Shown: piece after piece, positions 1-8,053 of the stretch
Layout of the letters: each line of letters begins with the position of its first letter
Position numbering within the stretch: the first letter of the stretch is position 1
DNA from: Schlegelella_A sp036263655
GTDB taxonomy: Bacteria; Pseudomonadota; Gammaproteobacteria; Burkholderiales; Burkholderiaceae_C
DNA: 64,000 bases
Direction of reading: 5' to 3'
NCBI GenBank assembly: GCA_036263655.1
Contig: DATAGP010000062.1
Coordinates: 62,001 to 126,000 of the forward strand
Position numbers and translations under genes: made by a program
Notes under the pieces: model-generated
What the model was told of the DNA's origin: nothing
Database searches by the model: none
Seen by the model: only the letters and a program-made list of their open reading frames with translations

Positions 1-663
1 GACAACCTCTTCATCCACATGACGGGCATGGCCGACGCCGCCTGGCAGAAGGTCCGGGACGTCGGCGCGCAGGTGTCGCTGGCGGTCCCGATCGAGATGA
101 ACATGCGGCACGGCATGCCGCCGATCCTGAAGATGCAGAGCCTCGGCATCGAGCCGTCGCTGAGCACCGACGTGGAGTGCACCCTGACCGCCGACTTCTT
201 CACGCAGATGCGCTCGACCATGAACGTGCAGCGCGCCCTGGTGAACCAGATGGTCCTCGAGCAGGGCAACTTCTATCCGCCCACCCAGTGGCCGACGCCG
301 GCACCCGGCACGCCGCCCCTGCTCAACACGACCGACGTGCTTCGCTACGCCACCATCAATGGCGCCAAGGCGCTGCGCCTCGACCACAAGACCGGCTCGC
401 TCACGCCGGGCAAGGAGGCCGACATCATCATCCTCGACGCCACCGCGATCAACGTCGCGCCGCTCAACCACGTGCCCGGCGCCGTGGTGTCGCTGATGGA
501 GCGGTCCAACGTCGAGACGGTGATCGTCGCCGGCAAGCTGCGCAAGTGGAAGGGGCGCCTGCTCGGCGCCAACGTGGCGCGGCTGCGCCGGCAGCTCGAG
601 GACTCGCGCGACTACGTGTTCGCGAAGGCTGGAGTCCCGCAGGACCTGTTCCGGAAGAACTGA
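1..663 (+). CDS. Amidohydrolase family protein, C-terminal part (start lies before the window)
   Basis: The frame is open from the first base and ends at TGA 661-663, so only about 220 C-terminal residues are seen. They look like the second half of the TIM-barrel amidohydrolases of the deaminase/chlorohydrolase group (MTA/SAH deaminase, TrzN-like). The segment GIEPSLSTDVECTL supplies the Asp that binds the catalytic metal in this family. The block ATINGAKALRLDHKTGSL followed by TPGKEADIIILD is the usual return into the beta-sandwich domain, which then ends in IVAGKLRKWKGRLLG. The enzymes hydrolyse amino or chloro groups from ring or amide substrates in the cytoplasm. The metal-binding histidines are outside the window, so the substrate cannot be told. 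A 26-base gap separates it from the kinase gene. Confidence 0.85.
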   Translation, partial: DNLFIHMTGMADAAWQKVRDVGAQVSLAVPIEMNMRHGMPPILKMQSLGIEPSLSTDVECTLTADFFTQMRSTMNVQRALVNQMVLEQGNFYPPTQWPTPAPGTPPLLNTTDVLRYATINGAKALRLDHKTGSLTPGKEADIIILDATAINVAPLNHVPGAVVSLMERSNVETVIVAGKLRKWKGRLLGANVARLRRQLEDSRDYVFAKAGVPQDLFRKN

Positions 664-689
664 GTCGCGGCGCAACCGAGCGCTGCCGC

Positions 690-3569
690 ATGACCCGTCG
701 CTGGCGACTGTTTCCGAAGTACGCGCTGCTGATCATCACGCTGGTCGGCGGCATGCTCGTCGCGAGCGGCGCCATCGGCGTTTACTTCTCGTGGCGCGAG
801 ACCGAGGCGCACCTCGCCGCGCTGCAGGCCGAGAAGGCGCAGAGCGCGGCGACGCGCATCGAGCAGTACATCCTCGACATCGCGCACCAGCTCGGCTGGA
901 CGGCGCTGCCGCGCGCCAAGGTCGACGGCGCCGGGCTGGAGGATCGGCGCACCGAATACCTGAAGCTGCTGCGCCAGGTGCCGGCGATCACCGAGGTCGC
1001 CTGGCTCGATGCGCGGGGCCGCGAGCAGCTGCGCATCTCGCGCCTGGCGATGGACGTGGTCCACGGGGGCACCGACCTCTCCGGGCAGGCGCAGTTCCGC
1101 GACGCCGCTGCCGGCCGCATCCACTACGGGCCGGTGTACTTCCGCAAGGGCTCCGAGCCGTACATGACGATCGCCCGCGCGGCGGGCGACGGCGGCGTCA
1201 CCGCTGCCGAGGTCAACCTCAAGTTCGTCTGGGACGTGGTCTCGCGCATCAAGATCGGCGAGGCCGGCCTCGCCTACGTGGTCGACGCCACCGGCACCCT
1301 CATCGCCCACCCCGACATCAGCCTGGTCCTGCGCAAGTCCGACCTCAGCGCGCTGCCGCAGGTCGCCGCGCTGGCGGAGCCGGGGGGCCCCAGCGCGCGC
1401 CGGCTCGCCCGCGACCTGAAGGGCGAGGAAGTGTTCTCCGCCCACGCGCCGATCCCGACGCTGCGCTGGACCGTGTTCGTCGAGTCGCCGCGCGCCGAGG
1501 CGTTCCAGCCGCTCTACGCCACCCTGCAGCGGAACTCGCTCATCCTCCTCGCCGCGCTGCTGATCTCGATCGCCGCGAGCTTCTTCCTGGCCCGCGCGCT
1601 GGTGCGGCCGCTGCGCGCCTTGCAGGAAGGCGCCGGCCGCATCGGCGCCGGCGATCTGGCGCACCCGATCGACGTCCGCACCGGCGACGAGCTCGAAAAG
1701 CTCGCCGAGCAGTTCAACCGCATGACGGCGCAGCTGCGCGAGTCCTACGCCGGGCTCGAGCGCAAGGTGGAGCAGCGCACCGCCGAGCTGACCGAGGCGC
1801 TCGAGCAGCAGACGGCGACGGCCGAAGTGCTGCGCGTCATCAGCGGCTCGGTCGCCGACAGCGCGCCGGTGTTCGAGAAGATCCTCGAGAGCTGCCAGCG
1901 CCTGTTCGCGAGCACCGAGCAGGGAATCCTGCTCTCGGGCGACGACGGCCGCATCCACCTGGGCGCGCACCACGGCAAGGCCAGCGCCCGCGTGGCGGAG
2001 CTGTTTCCGGTGCAGCGCGATGTCGGCACCGACGCGCTCGCGCGCGACCCCCGGCCGGTCCATTTCAAGGATGTCCTGCACGACCCGGACGTGCCGCCGG
2101 GCATGCGTGCGATCGCCGAGCGGATCGGCGTCGGCGCCTTCTCGCAGGTGATCGCGCCCATGATCTGGGAGGGCGAGTCGATCGGCAGCCTGTACGTGAT
2201 CCGCCAGCCGCCGACCGGCTTCAGCGACAAGGAGATCGGCCTGCTGCGGACCTTCGCCGACCAGGCGGTGATCGCCATCCAGAACTCGCGCCTGTTCAAC
2301 GAGACCCGCGAGGCCCTCGAGCAGCAGACCGCGACGGCCGAGGTGCTGCAGGTCATCAGCAGCTCGGTGTCGGACACGCAGCCGGTCTTCGACAAGATCC
2401 TCGACAGCTGCCAGCGGCTGTTCGCGGCGAACGGCCTCGGCATCTACCTGCTCGACGACGCCGGCCAGTTGACCTCCGGCGGCTTTCGCGTCGCCAACGA
2501 GAGCTCGGGGTCGATCGTGCGCGCCGCGAGGGGCGAGTTTCCGCGCCCGCTCGAGGGAACGGCCACCGAGATCGCCATCCGGGAGCGGCGCGTCGTGCAC
2601 TATCCGGACGTTCTCGCCGATCCCGAGGCACCGCGACCCCTGGTCAGGATCGCGGCGACGCACGGCAACCTGGCGATCGCCTTCGCCCCCATGCTCTGGG
2701 AGGGCCGCGGGGTGGGCGCGATCCAGGTGTCCCGCGACCCGGCGCAACCCTTCACCGACAAGGAGCTGGCGCTGCTCAAGACCTTCGCCGACCAGGCCGT
2801 GATCGCGATCGAGAACGTCCGCCTGTTCAACGAGATCAAGGCCACCAGCCGCCAGCTCGAGATGGCGAACAAGCACAAGTCGGAGTTCCTCGCCAACATG
2901 TCGCACGAGCTGCGCACGCCCCTCAACGCCATCATCGGCTTCTCGGAAGTGCTGAGCGAGAGGCTCTTCGGCGAGCTCAACGACAAGCAGCTCGAGTACC
3001 TGCTCGACATCCACTCCTCGGGGCATCACCTGCTCTCGCTGATCAACGACATCCTGGATCTCTCGAAGATCGAGGCCGGCCGGATGGAGCTCGAGCTGGC
3101 CGGCACGCACCTGCCGAGCCTGCTCGACAACTGCACGACGCTGGTCCGCGAGCGGGCGAGCCGGCAGGGACTGGTGCTCGCGCTCGACGTCGAGGAAGGC
3201 CTCGGCGACTGGGTTGCCGACGTCCGCAAGCTCAAGCAGATCGTCATCAACCTGCTTTCCAACGCGGTGAAGTTCACGCCCGCCGGCGGCCGCGTGACGC
3301 TGCGGGCGCGGCGGCTGGAGCACGCCGTCGAGATCGCGGTGGTGGACACCGGCGTCGGCATCCCGGCGGACCAGCAGGCGCTGGTGTTCGAGGAGTTCCG
3401 GCAGGCGCACGGCGACTACCAGCGCAAGTCCGAAGGCACCGGCCTCGGCCTGTCGCTGGCCCGGCGCTTCGTCGAGCTGCACGGCGGCACGATCCGCGTC
3501 GAAAGCGAGCCCGGCCGCGGCTCGACCTTCGCGTTCGTCCTTCCCGAGCGCGTCCTGGAGGCGGTATGA
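690..3569 (+). CDS. Membrane histidine kinase: dCache-like sensor, HAMP, two GAF domains, HisKA, HATPase
   Basis: 959 residues. The N-terminus has a membrane segment (about residues 10-32), then an extracytoplasmic region of about 240 residues resembling a Cache sensor, a second membrane segment (about 281-303, SLILLAALLISIAASFF), and a HAMP linker (VRPLRALQEGAGRIGAGDLA). A coiled-coil leads into two tandem GAF domains (about 391-540 and 563-715). They are clearly duplicated: each starts with a version of VFEKILESCQRLF and ends with LLRTFADQAVIAIQN or similar. HisKA has the phospho-acceptor His near 738 (ANMSHELRTPLNAIIGF). The ATPase domain has N, G1 and G2 boxes (NLLSNAVKFT, DTGVGIP, GTGLGLS). 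The ATG at 690 was chosen because it is the first ATG after the upstream stop and gives a proper membrane start. Its stop overlaps the next start (ATGA). Confidence 0.9.
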   Translation: MTRRWRLFPKYALLIITLVGGMLVASGAIGVYFSWRETEAHLAALQAEKAQSAATRIEQYILDIAHQLGWTALPRAKVDGAGLEDRRTEYLKLLRQVPAITEVAWLDARGREQLRISRLAMDVVHGGTDLSGQAQFRDAAAGRIHYGPVYFRKGSEPYMTIARAAGDGGVTAAEVNLKFVWDVVSRIKIGEAGLAYVVDATGTLIAHPDISLVLRKSDLSALPQVAALAEPGGPSARRLARDLKGEEVFSAHAPIPTLRWTVFVESPRAEAFQPLYATLQRNSLILLAALLISIAASFFLARALVRPLRALQEGAGRIGAGDLAHPIDVRTGDELEKLAEQFNRMTAQLRESYAGLERKVEQRTAELTEALEQQTATAEVLRVISGSVADSAPVFEKILESCQRLFASTEQGILLSGDDGRIHLGAHHGKASARVAELFPVQRDVGTDALARDPRPVHFKDVLHDPDVPPGMRAIAERIGVGAFSQVIAPMIWEGESIGSLYVIRQPPTGFSDKEIGLLRTFADQAVIAIQNSRLFNETREALEQQTATAEVLQVISSSVSDTQPVFDKILDSCQRLFAANGLGIYLLDDAGQLTSGGFRVANESSGSIVRAARGEFPRPLEGTATEIAIRERRVVHYPDVLADPEAPRPLVRIAATHGNLAIAFAPMLWEGRGVGAIQVSRDPAQPFTDKELALLKTFADQAVIAIENVRLFNEIKATSRQLEMANKHKSEFLANMSHELRTPLNAIIGFSEVLSERLFGELNDKQLEYLLDIHSSGHHLLSLINDILDLSKIEAGRMELELAGTHLPSLLDNCTTLVRERASRQGLVLALDVEEGLGDWVADVRKLKQIVINLLSNAVKFTPAGGRVTLRARRLEHAVEIAVVDTGVGIPADQQALVFEEFRQAHGDYQRKSEGTGLGLSLARRFVELHGGTIRVESEPGRGSTFAFVLPERVLEAV

Positions 3570-3952
3570 ACGACGGTTCGAAGACCATCCTCATCGTCGA
3601 GGACAACGAGAAGAACATGAAGCTGGTGCGCGACATCCTGCGCCACAAGGGCTACGCCACGATCGAGGCGACGACCGGCGGCGACGGCGTCCGCCTGGCG
3701 CGCGAGCGCCGGCCCGACCTGATCCTCATGGACATCCAGCTGCCCGACATGAACGGCATCGAGGCGCTGGCCCGGATCCGCCAAGACCACGCGCTCGACC
3801 GCGTCGCGGTGATCGCGGTCTCGGCGTCGGTCATGCCGGACGACCAGCAGAAGATCGTCGCCTCCGGCTTCGAGGCCTTCGTCACCAAGCCGATCAACCT
3901 GAAGGCGTTCATCGACACCGTGCAGCGGCACCTCGACAGCGGCCGCACATGA
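3566..3952 (+). CDS. Single-domain response regulator (DivK/CheY-like)
   Basis: 128 residues forming one receiver domain with no output domain. Acidic pocket residues are in ILIVEDNEKN, the phospho-acceptor is Asp56 in LILMDIQLPDMNG, and the conserved Lys is in AFVTKPINLKAF. The start overlaps the stop of the preceding kinase by ATGA and the stop overlaps the next gene in the same way, so the three products are made together. The family relays phosphate or acts by direct protein contact in the cytoplasm. The upstream kinase is the likely phosphate donor (inference from position). Confidence 0.9.
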   Translation: MNDGSKTILIVEDNEKNMKLVRDILRHKGYATIEATTGGDGVRLARERRPDLILMDIQLPDMNGIEALARIRQDHALDRVAVIAVSASVMPDDQQKIVASGFEAFVTKPINLKAFIDTVQRHLDSGRT

Positions 3953-5076
3953 ACGCAGCGCGCATCCTGGTCGTCGACGACGTCGCGCTGAACGTCAAGC
4001 TGATCGCCGACCTGCTGGCCGTCAAGGGCTACCGCACGAGCACGGCGAGCTCCGGCGCCGAGGCCCTCGCCTCGCTGGCCGCGGAGCCGCCCGACCTCGT
4101 CCTGCTCGACGTGATGATGCCGGGCCTCAGCGGCTACGACGTCTGCCGCTCGATCCGCGCCGACCCGGCGCACGCCATGCTGCCGATCGTCCTGCTCACC
4201 GCGCTCGATCCGTCGCAGGAGCGCGCCAAGGGTCTCGACGCCGGCGCCGACGACTTCCTCAGCAAGCCCGTCAACCAGGCCGAGCTGCTGGCCCGCGTCC
4301 GCTCGCTGCTGCGCATCAAGTCGCTGTACGACCAGGTCCTGCAGCAGCGCGCCGAGCTCGCGGAGCTGAACCGCACCCTCGAGGCACGGGTCGCCGCCGG
4401 CGTCGAGCAGCTCGAGAAGGTGAGCCGCCTGAAGCGCTTCTTCTCGCCGCAGCTCGCCGAGCTGATCGTCGCCGGCGGCGCCGACGATCCGCTGCGCAGC
4501 CACCGGCGCGAGATCACCGTCGTCTTCCTCGACCTGCGCGGCTTCACCGCCTTCACCGAGACCGCCGATCCCGAGGACGTGATGGGCGTCCTCGGCGAGT
4601 ACCACGCCGAGATCGGCGCGCTGGTCCTGCAGCACGAGGGCACGCTCGAGCGCTTCACCGGCGACGGCATCATGGTCTTCTTCAACGACCCGGTGCCCAT
4701 CGCCGACCCGTCGCCGCGCGCCGCGCGCATGGCGCTGGCGATGCAGCGCGCGATCGGTCGCCTGGCCGACGCGTGGAAGCGCCGGGGCCACGAGCTGACG
4801 ATGGGCGTCGGCATCGCGCAGGGCTTCGCGACGATCGGCGGCATCGGCTTTCCGGGCCGCATCGACTACGGCGCGATCGGCACCGTCACCAACCTGGCGG
4901 CGCGGCTCTGCGGCGAAGCGCGCGGCGGCGAGATCCTGGTCTCGCAGCGCGTGCACGCGCTGCTCGACGCCGGCGAGTTCTCGTGCGAGCCGGCGGGCGA
5001 GCTCGCGCTGAAGGGCTTCCATCGGCCGGTGCCGGCGTTTCGCGTCACGGCCGGCGACGCGGCCGGGCCGGGCTAG
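3949..5076 (+). CDS. Response regulator with class III adenylate/guanylate cyclase output domain
   Basis: 375 residues. Residues 1-125 are a receiver domain (ILVVDDVALN, Asp54 in VLLDVMMPGLSGYD, Lys in DDFLSKPVNQ). A helical linker (about 125-165) is followed by a cyclase catalytic domain (about 185-350). The two metal-binding Asp are in VVFLDLRGFTAF and FTGDGIMVFF, and the catalytic Asn/Arg pair is in TNLAARL. The enzyme would turn ATP (or GTP) into the cyclic nucleotide when phosphorylated. The purine-selecting residues were not checked against a structure, so cAMP over cGMP is an assumption. It ends the kinase/regulator cassette and overlaps the preceding stop by ATGA. Confidence 0.9.
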   Translation: MNAARILVVDDVALNVKLIADLLAVKGYRTSTASSGAEALASLAAEPPDLVLLDVMMPGLSGYDVCRSIRADPAHAMLPIVLLTALDPSQERAKGLDAGADDFLSKPVNQAELLARVRSLLRIKSLYDQVLQQRAELAELNRTLEARVAAGVEQLEKVSRLKRFFSPQLAELIVAGGADDPLRSHRREITVVFLDLRGFTAFTETADPEDVMGVLGEYHAEIGALVLQHEGTLERFTGDGIMVFFNDPVPIADPSPRAARMALAMQRAIGRLADAWKRRGHELTMGVGIAQGFATIGGIGFPGRIDYGAIGTVTNLAARLCGEARGGEILVSQRVHALLDAGEFSCEPAGELALKGFHRPVPAFRVTAGDAAGPG

Positions 5077-5140
5077 GCCGTCAGGCCAGCGGCACAGGCC
5101 GACCAAAGCGCGCACGGCACGGCCATTGCCGAAGCGGCGC

Positions 5141-6169
5141 ATGGCTTCTCCTTCTCCTTCTCCTTCTTCTTCTCCTGCTTCTTCCTCGTCCATTCGATCA
5201 TCCGCGCGGCGCACCGTGGTCCTGACCGGCGCCTCGAGCGGCATCGGCCACGCGACGGCGATCGCCTTCGCGCGCGACGGCGCCGACCTCGTCCTCGCGG
5301 CCCGCGGCGTGCCGGCGCTCGAGGCCGTCGCCGCCGCCTGTCGCGCCATTGGCGCCGACGTGCTCGTGCACCCGGTCGACGTCACCGACGCCGACGCGGT
5401 GAAGGCGCTCGCCGAGGCGGCGATCGCCCGCTTCGGCGCCATCGACGTGTGGGCCAACCTCGTCGGCGTCGGCGCGGTCGGCCGCTTCGAGGACGTGCCG
5501 ATGGAGGTGCATCGGCGCGTCGTCGAGACCAGCCTCGTCGGCCAGATGAACGGCGCGCATGCCGTCCTCGGCCACTTCCGCTCGCGCCGTCGCGGCACGC
5601 TGATCAACATGGTCTCGATCGGCAGCTTCGCGCCCGCGCCCTACGCCGCCTCGTACGCGGCCACCAAGTTCGCGCTGCGCGGCTTCGCCGAGTCGCTCCG
5701 CGCCGAGCTGACGGCGCTGCCGGACGTGCGCGTGTGCAACGTCTATCCGACCTTCGTCGACACGCCGGGCCTGTCGCACGGTGCGAACTACACCGGCCGG
5801 CGCCTCAAGCCGCCGCCGCCGCTCGTCGACCCGCGCACGGTGGCGGCGCGCGTCGTCGTCGCCCTGGCGCATGCGCCGCGAGCCACGACCATGGTCGGCA
5901 GCATCGCCTGGCCGGCGCGGCTCGCGCACGCGCTGGCGCCGAACCTCGTCGGCACGGTCACCGCGAAGCTCATGGAGGCCGCGCTGGCGCGCGCCGACCC
6001 GGCGCCCGTGACCACCGGAAACCTGTTCGAGGCGTCGCGCGGAACCGCCATCGACGCCGGCCATCGCCGGCGGCGGGCCGGCCCCGCAGGGCTCGGCCTG
6101 CTGGCGCTCGGGGCCGCCGCGTGGCTTTGGTCGAAACACGGGCCGATGCCGTTCGGCCCGCGGCAATGA
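5141..6169 (+). CDS. Short-chain dehydrogenase/reductase with C-terminal membrane tail
   Basis: 342 residues from ATG 5141. The N-terminal Rossmann motif is VVLTGASSGIGHAT and the catalytic Tyr/Lys is in SYAATKFALRG, preceded by the Ser of NMVSIGSF. It is therefore an NAD(P)(H)-dependent SDR. The protein is about 90 residues longer than the classical family: the extension ends in a hydrophobic stretch (GLGLLALGAAAWLWSKHG) that could anchor it in the inner membrane. The first 20 residues are a Ser/Pro-rich tract encoded by a CTTCTC-type repeat. A TTG at 5126 is an alternative start. The substrate is unknown. The SnoaL-like gene follows almost at once. Confidence 0.85.
   Translation: MASPSPSPSSSPASSSSIRSSARRTVVLTGASSGIGHATAIAFARDGADLVLAARGVPALEAVAAACRAIGADVLVHPVDVTDADAVKALAEAAIARFGAIDVWANLVGVGAVGRFEDVPMEVHRRVVETSLVGQMNGAHAVLGHFRSRRRGTLINMVSIGSFAPAPYAASYAATKFALRGFAESLRAELTALPDVRVCNVYPTFVDTPGLSHGANYTGRRLKPPPPLVDPRTVAARVVVALAHAPRATTMVGSIAWPARLAHALAPNLVGTVTAKLMEAALARADPAPVTTGNLFEASRGTAIDAGHRRRRAGPAGLGLLALGAAAWLWSKHGPMPFGPRQ
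5145..5192 (+). repeat. Pyrimidine-rich hexanucleotide repeat (TTCTCC-type) at the SDR start
   Basis: Three clean copies of a TTCTCC unit followed by degenerate copies (TTC and TCC triplets) begin directly after the start codon of the dehydrogenase and encode a Ser-Pro/Ser run. The unit length is a multiple of three, so copy-number change would alter the N-terminal tail length without shifting the frame. Confidence 0.8.
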
Positions 6170-6176
6170 GGTGAAC

Positions 6177-6596
6177 ATGGCAGACGAGACCGGCAAGGAC
6201 CTGGCGCAGCGCTTCATCGCGGCCCTGCGCAGCATCGAGAGCGAAGGGCATGGCGCGGTCGAGTCGATGGCCGCGCTCTTCGCGGCAGGGGCGACGCTCA
6301 CCAACCCGGCGCTCCAGCAGACCGGCAGCAGGCGCGACGGTCGCGACGGCGCGCGCGCGTTCTGGAACGCATACGCCGACACCTTCACGGGCGCGAGGAC
6401 GGAGTTCAACCATGTGACGATCGGCGAGCACGCGATCGGCCTGTTCTGGACCACCGCGGGCGGATCCGCCGGCCCGGGCCAGGAGCCGCTCGGCTACGAC
6501 GGCGCCACGCTCATCGAGCACGACGCTACCGGCTCGATCACCGGCTTTCGCGGCTACTACGACACGCAGGCGCTGAAGACGACCGCGACCGGCTAG
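6177..6596 (+). CDS. SnoaL/NTF2-like fold protein
   Basis: 139 residues. The alpha-plus-beta-barrel pattern of the SnoaL/NTF2 superfamily is recognisable: an N-terminal helix (FIAALRSIESEGHGAVESMA), the segment AARAFWNAYADTF-like around residue 60, and a closing strand (GSITGFRGYYDTQAL). Members are small cyclases, isomerases or ligand-binding proteins, and no catalytic residue here allows a choice. ATG 6177 is preferred over GTG 6171 because GAGGTG sits just upstream at ribosome-binding distance. It starts eight bases after the SDR stop and is probably cotranscribed with it. Confidence 0.7.
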   Translation: MADETGKDLAQRFIAALRSIESEGHGAVESMAALFAAGATLTNPALQQTGSRRDGRDGARAFWNAYADTFTGARTEFNHVTIGEHAIGLFWTTAGGSAGPGQEPLGYDGATLIEHDATGSITGFRGYYDTQALKTTATG

Positions 6597-6641
6597 GCAG
6601 GCGCGGCACGCCTGCGCGAGCGAGAGCGCGAGGGGCGACGT

Positions 6642-7094
6642 CTAGGGCCGCCGCAGCCACGCCTCCGGCGTCGCGATCAGCACGTCGAAGCGACGCGCCC
6701 GCGCGGCGAGGCGAAGCACGGCGCGATCGCGCGTCAGCAGGGCATGCGCGCGCCGGGCGACGGCGAGGTCGATGAACATCTGGTCGTCCGGATCGCTGCA
6801 GCGCAGGCGCTCGGCGACGCCGAGCGGCGGCGGCTCGCCCGGGTCCACCCTCAGGGCATCGACAACGGCCAGGGCGGCCGGCGCATCGATCGCCCATCGC
6901 GCCAGCGACTCGCGCACGACGACGCGGGCGAGCTCGTCGCGCATCGCGCCGGTGCAGAGCCAGCGGCATCGGCGCGACGTCAGCGCTTCCTCGAGCGGCG
7001 CGCCGATCGGGTGGCGGAAGGCGAGCCAGTCGAGGACGACGTTGGTGTCGATCACCAGGTCGAGCACGGGGACCCGACCCTCGTCGCGCTGCAC
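6642..7094 (-). CDS. PIN-domain protein, solitary (VapC-like nuclease fold)
   Basis: About 150 residues from GTG 7094 (GTG 7067 is an alternative that removes nine residues). The PIN acidic residues are visible: LVIDTNVVLDWL at the N-terminus, a Glu in the AMRDELARVV segment, and DPDDQMFIDLAVARRAHALL near the C-terminus. PIN domains are metal-dependent RNases and many are toxins. No antitoxin gene is seen on either side: the upstream neighbour on the same strand is a LysR regulator. Its closest relatives by memory are the stand-alone predicted nucleic-acid-binding PIN proteins of betaproteobacteria, so a toxin role is unproven. Confidence 0.8.
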   Translation of the reverse strand: MQRDEGRVPVLDLVIDTNVVLDWLAFRHPIGAPLEEALTSRRCRWLCTGAMRDELARVVVRESLARWAIDAPAALAVVDALRVDPGEPPPLGVAERLRCSDPDDQMFIDLAVARRAHALLTRDRAVLRLAARARRFDVLIATPEAWLRRP

Positions 7095-7113
7095 GGTCGT
7101 CGCCGCAGACCGC

Positions 7114-7986
7114 TCAGCGTGCGGCCGGCCCGGCCAGCATCTCCTGCAGGCGCAGCAGGGCGGCCGAGGGTGCGCCCTTCCAGACCAGGTGGGTGCGGTT
7201 GCGCCGCACGCGTGCCGGCAGCTCGTGCTGGCGCACCTCCTTCGCGGCCTTCAGGGCCAGCAGCAGCGAGCGCGGCACGACCGCGAAGCCGGTGCCCGCG
7301 GCGACGCAGGCGATCATCGCCTGGTAGGAAGCCAGCTCGAGCGTGCGCTCCGGCAGCAGCGCCGAGGCGCCGAGCCAGTCCTCGAGCCGCTTGCGGTACG
7401 AGCAGCCCGCGGCGAACGCCACCATGCTCATGCCGGCCAGGTCGGCCGCGGCGCGCACCGGCGCGACGCCGCGCGCGGTGATCAGCACCAGCTCCTCCTC
7501 GAAGGCCTTGAAGGTGGACAGCCCGTCGGCGGTGAACGGCTCGGACACGAACGCCGCCTCGATCTCGAACTGCGACACGCGCTGCAGCAGCGCGCCCGTG
7601 GTGCCGGTGACCAGCTCCACCACCACGCCCGGATGCTCCCGGTGGTAGCGGGACAGGACGGGGGCGAGCCGGCTGCCGGCCGTGCTCTCCAGCGAGCCGA
7701 TGCGCAGCACGCCCATGGGCCGGCCCGAGCGCAGCTCGTTCTCCGCCTCGTCGGCGATCCTGAAGAGCCGCTGCGCGTACGTCAGCAGCAGCTCGCCCTC
7801 GGGCGACAGCACCAGCCCGCGGCCCTGCTTGCGGAACAGCGCACGGCCGAGGCGCTGTTCCATCTGCTTGATGCGCGTCGTGACGTTCGACTGCACCCGG
7901 TTGAGCTTGCGGGCGGCGCGGATCACGCCGCCCTCGGTGGCGACGGCGCGGAAGATCTCCAGGCTGTCGAGGTCGATGCTTCTCAT
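7114..7986 (-). CDS. LysR-family transcriptional regulator
   Basis: 290 residues. The N-terminal winged helix-turn-helix is typical (LDSLEIFRAVATEGGVIRA, then AARKLNRVQSNVTTRIKQ). A periplasmic-binding-protein-like effector domain follows from about residue 90 (GVLRIGSLESTAGSRLAP). It is divergent from an MFS transporter gene across a 67-base gap, the usual arrangement in which a LysR protein controls its neighbour. The inducer is unknown. The PIN-domain gene lies 19 bases downstream on the same strand. Confidence 0.93.
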   Translation of the reverse strand: MRSIDLDSLEIFRAVATEGGVIRAARKLNRVQSNVTTRIKQMEQRLGRALFRKQGRGLVLSPEGELLLTYAQRLFRIADEAENELRSGRPMGVLRIGSLESTAGSRLAPVLSRYHREHPGVVVELVTGTTGALLQRVSQFEIEAAFVSEPFTADGLSTFKAFEEELVLITARGVAPVRAAADLAGMSMVAFAAGCSYRKRLEDWLGASALLPERTLELASYQAMIACVAAGTGFAVVPRSLLLALKAAKEVRQHELPARVRRNRTHLVWKGAPSAALLRLQEMLAGPAAR

Positions 7987-8053
7987 CCCGAGAACGGTGC
8001 TCCACGTTTATTCATTTGTGCCCAAGCCGGATTTTCCGTGCAATCGGTGCCCC
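7987..8053. promoter_or_regulatory. Divergent promoter/operator region between LysR gene and MFS gene
   Basis: This 67-base gap between divergent starts holds a locally AT-rich patch (GTTTATTCATTTG around 8005-8018) in otherwise GC-rich DNA. That is where promoters for both genes and a LysR binding site are expected. No confident T-N11-A box or sigma-70 pair could be assigned by eye. Confidence 0.4.

Noticed and set aside
612..3482. A very long open frame on the minus strand antisense to the histidine kinase (and similar long antisense frames under coxAC, recN, the TPR gene and others)
   Set aside because: High-GC coding DNA leaves antisense frames open by codon bias. These products are rich in Arg/Ala/His, have no domains and lie opposite well-supported genes.
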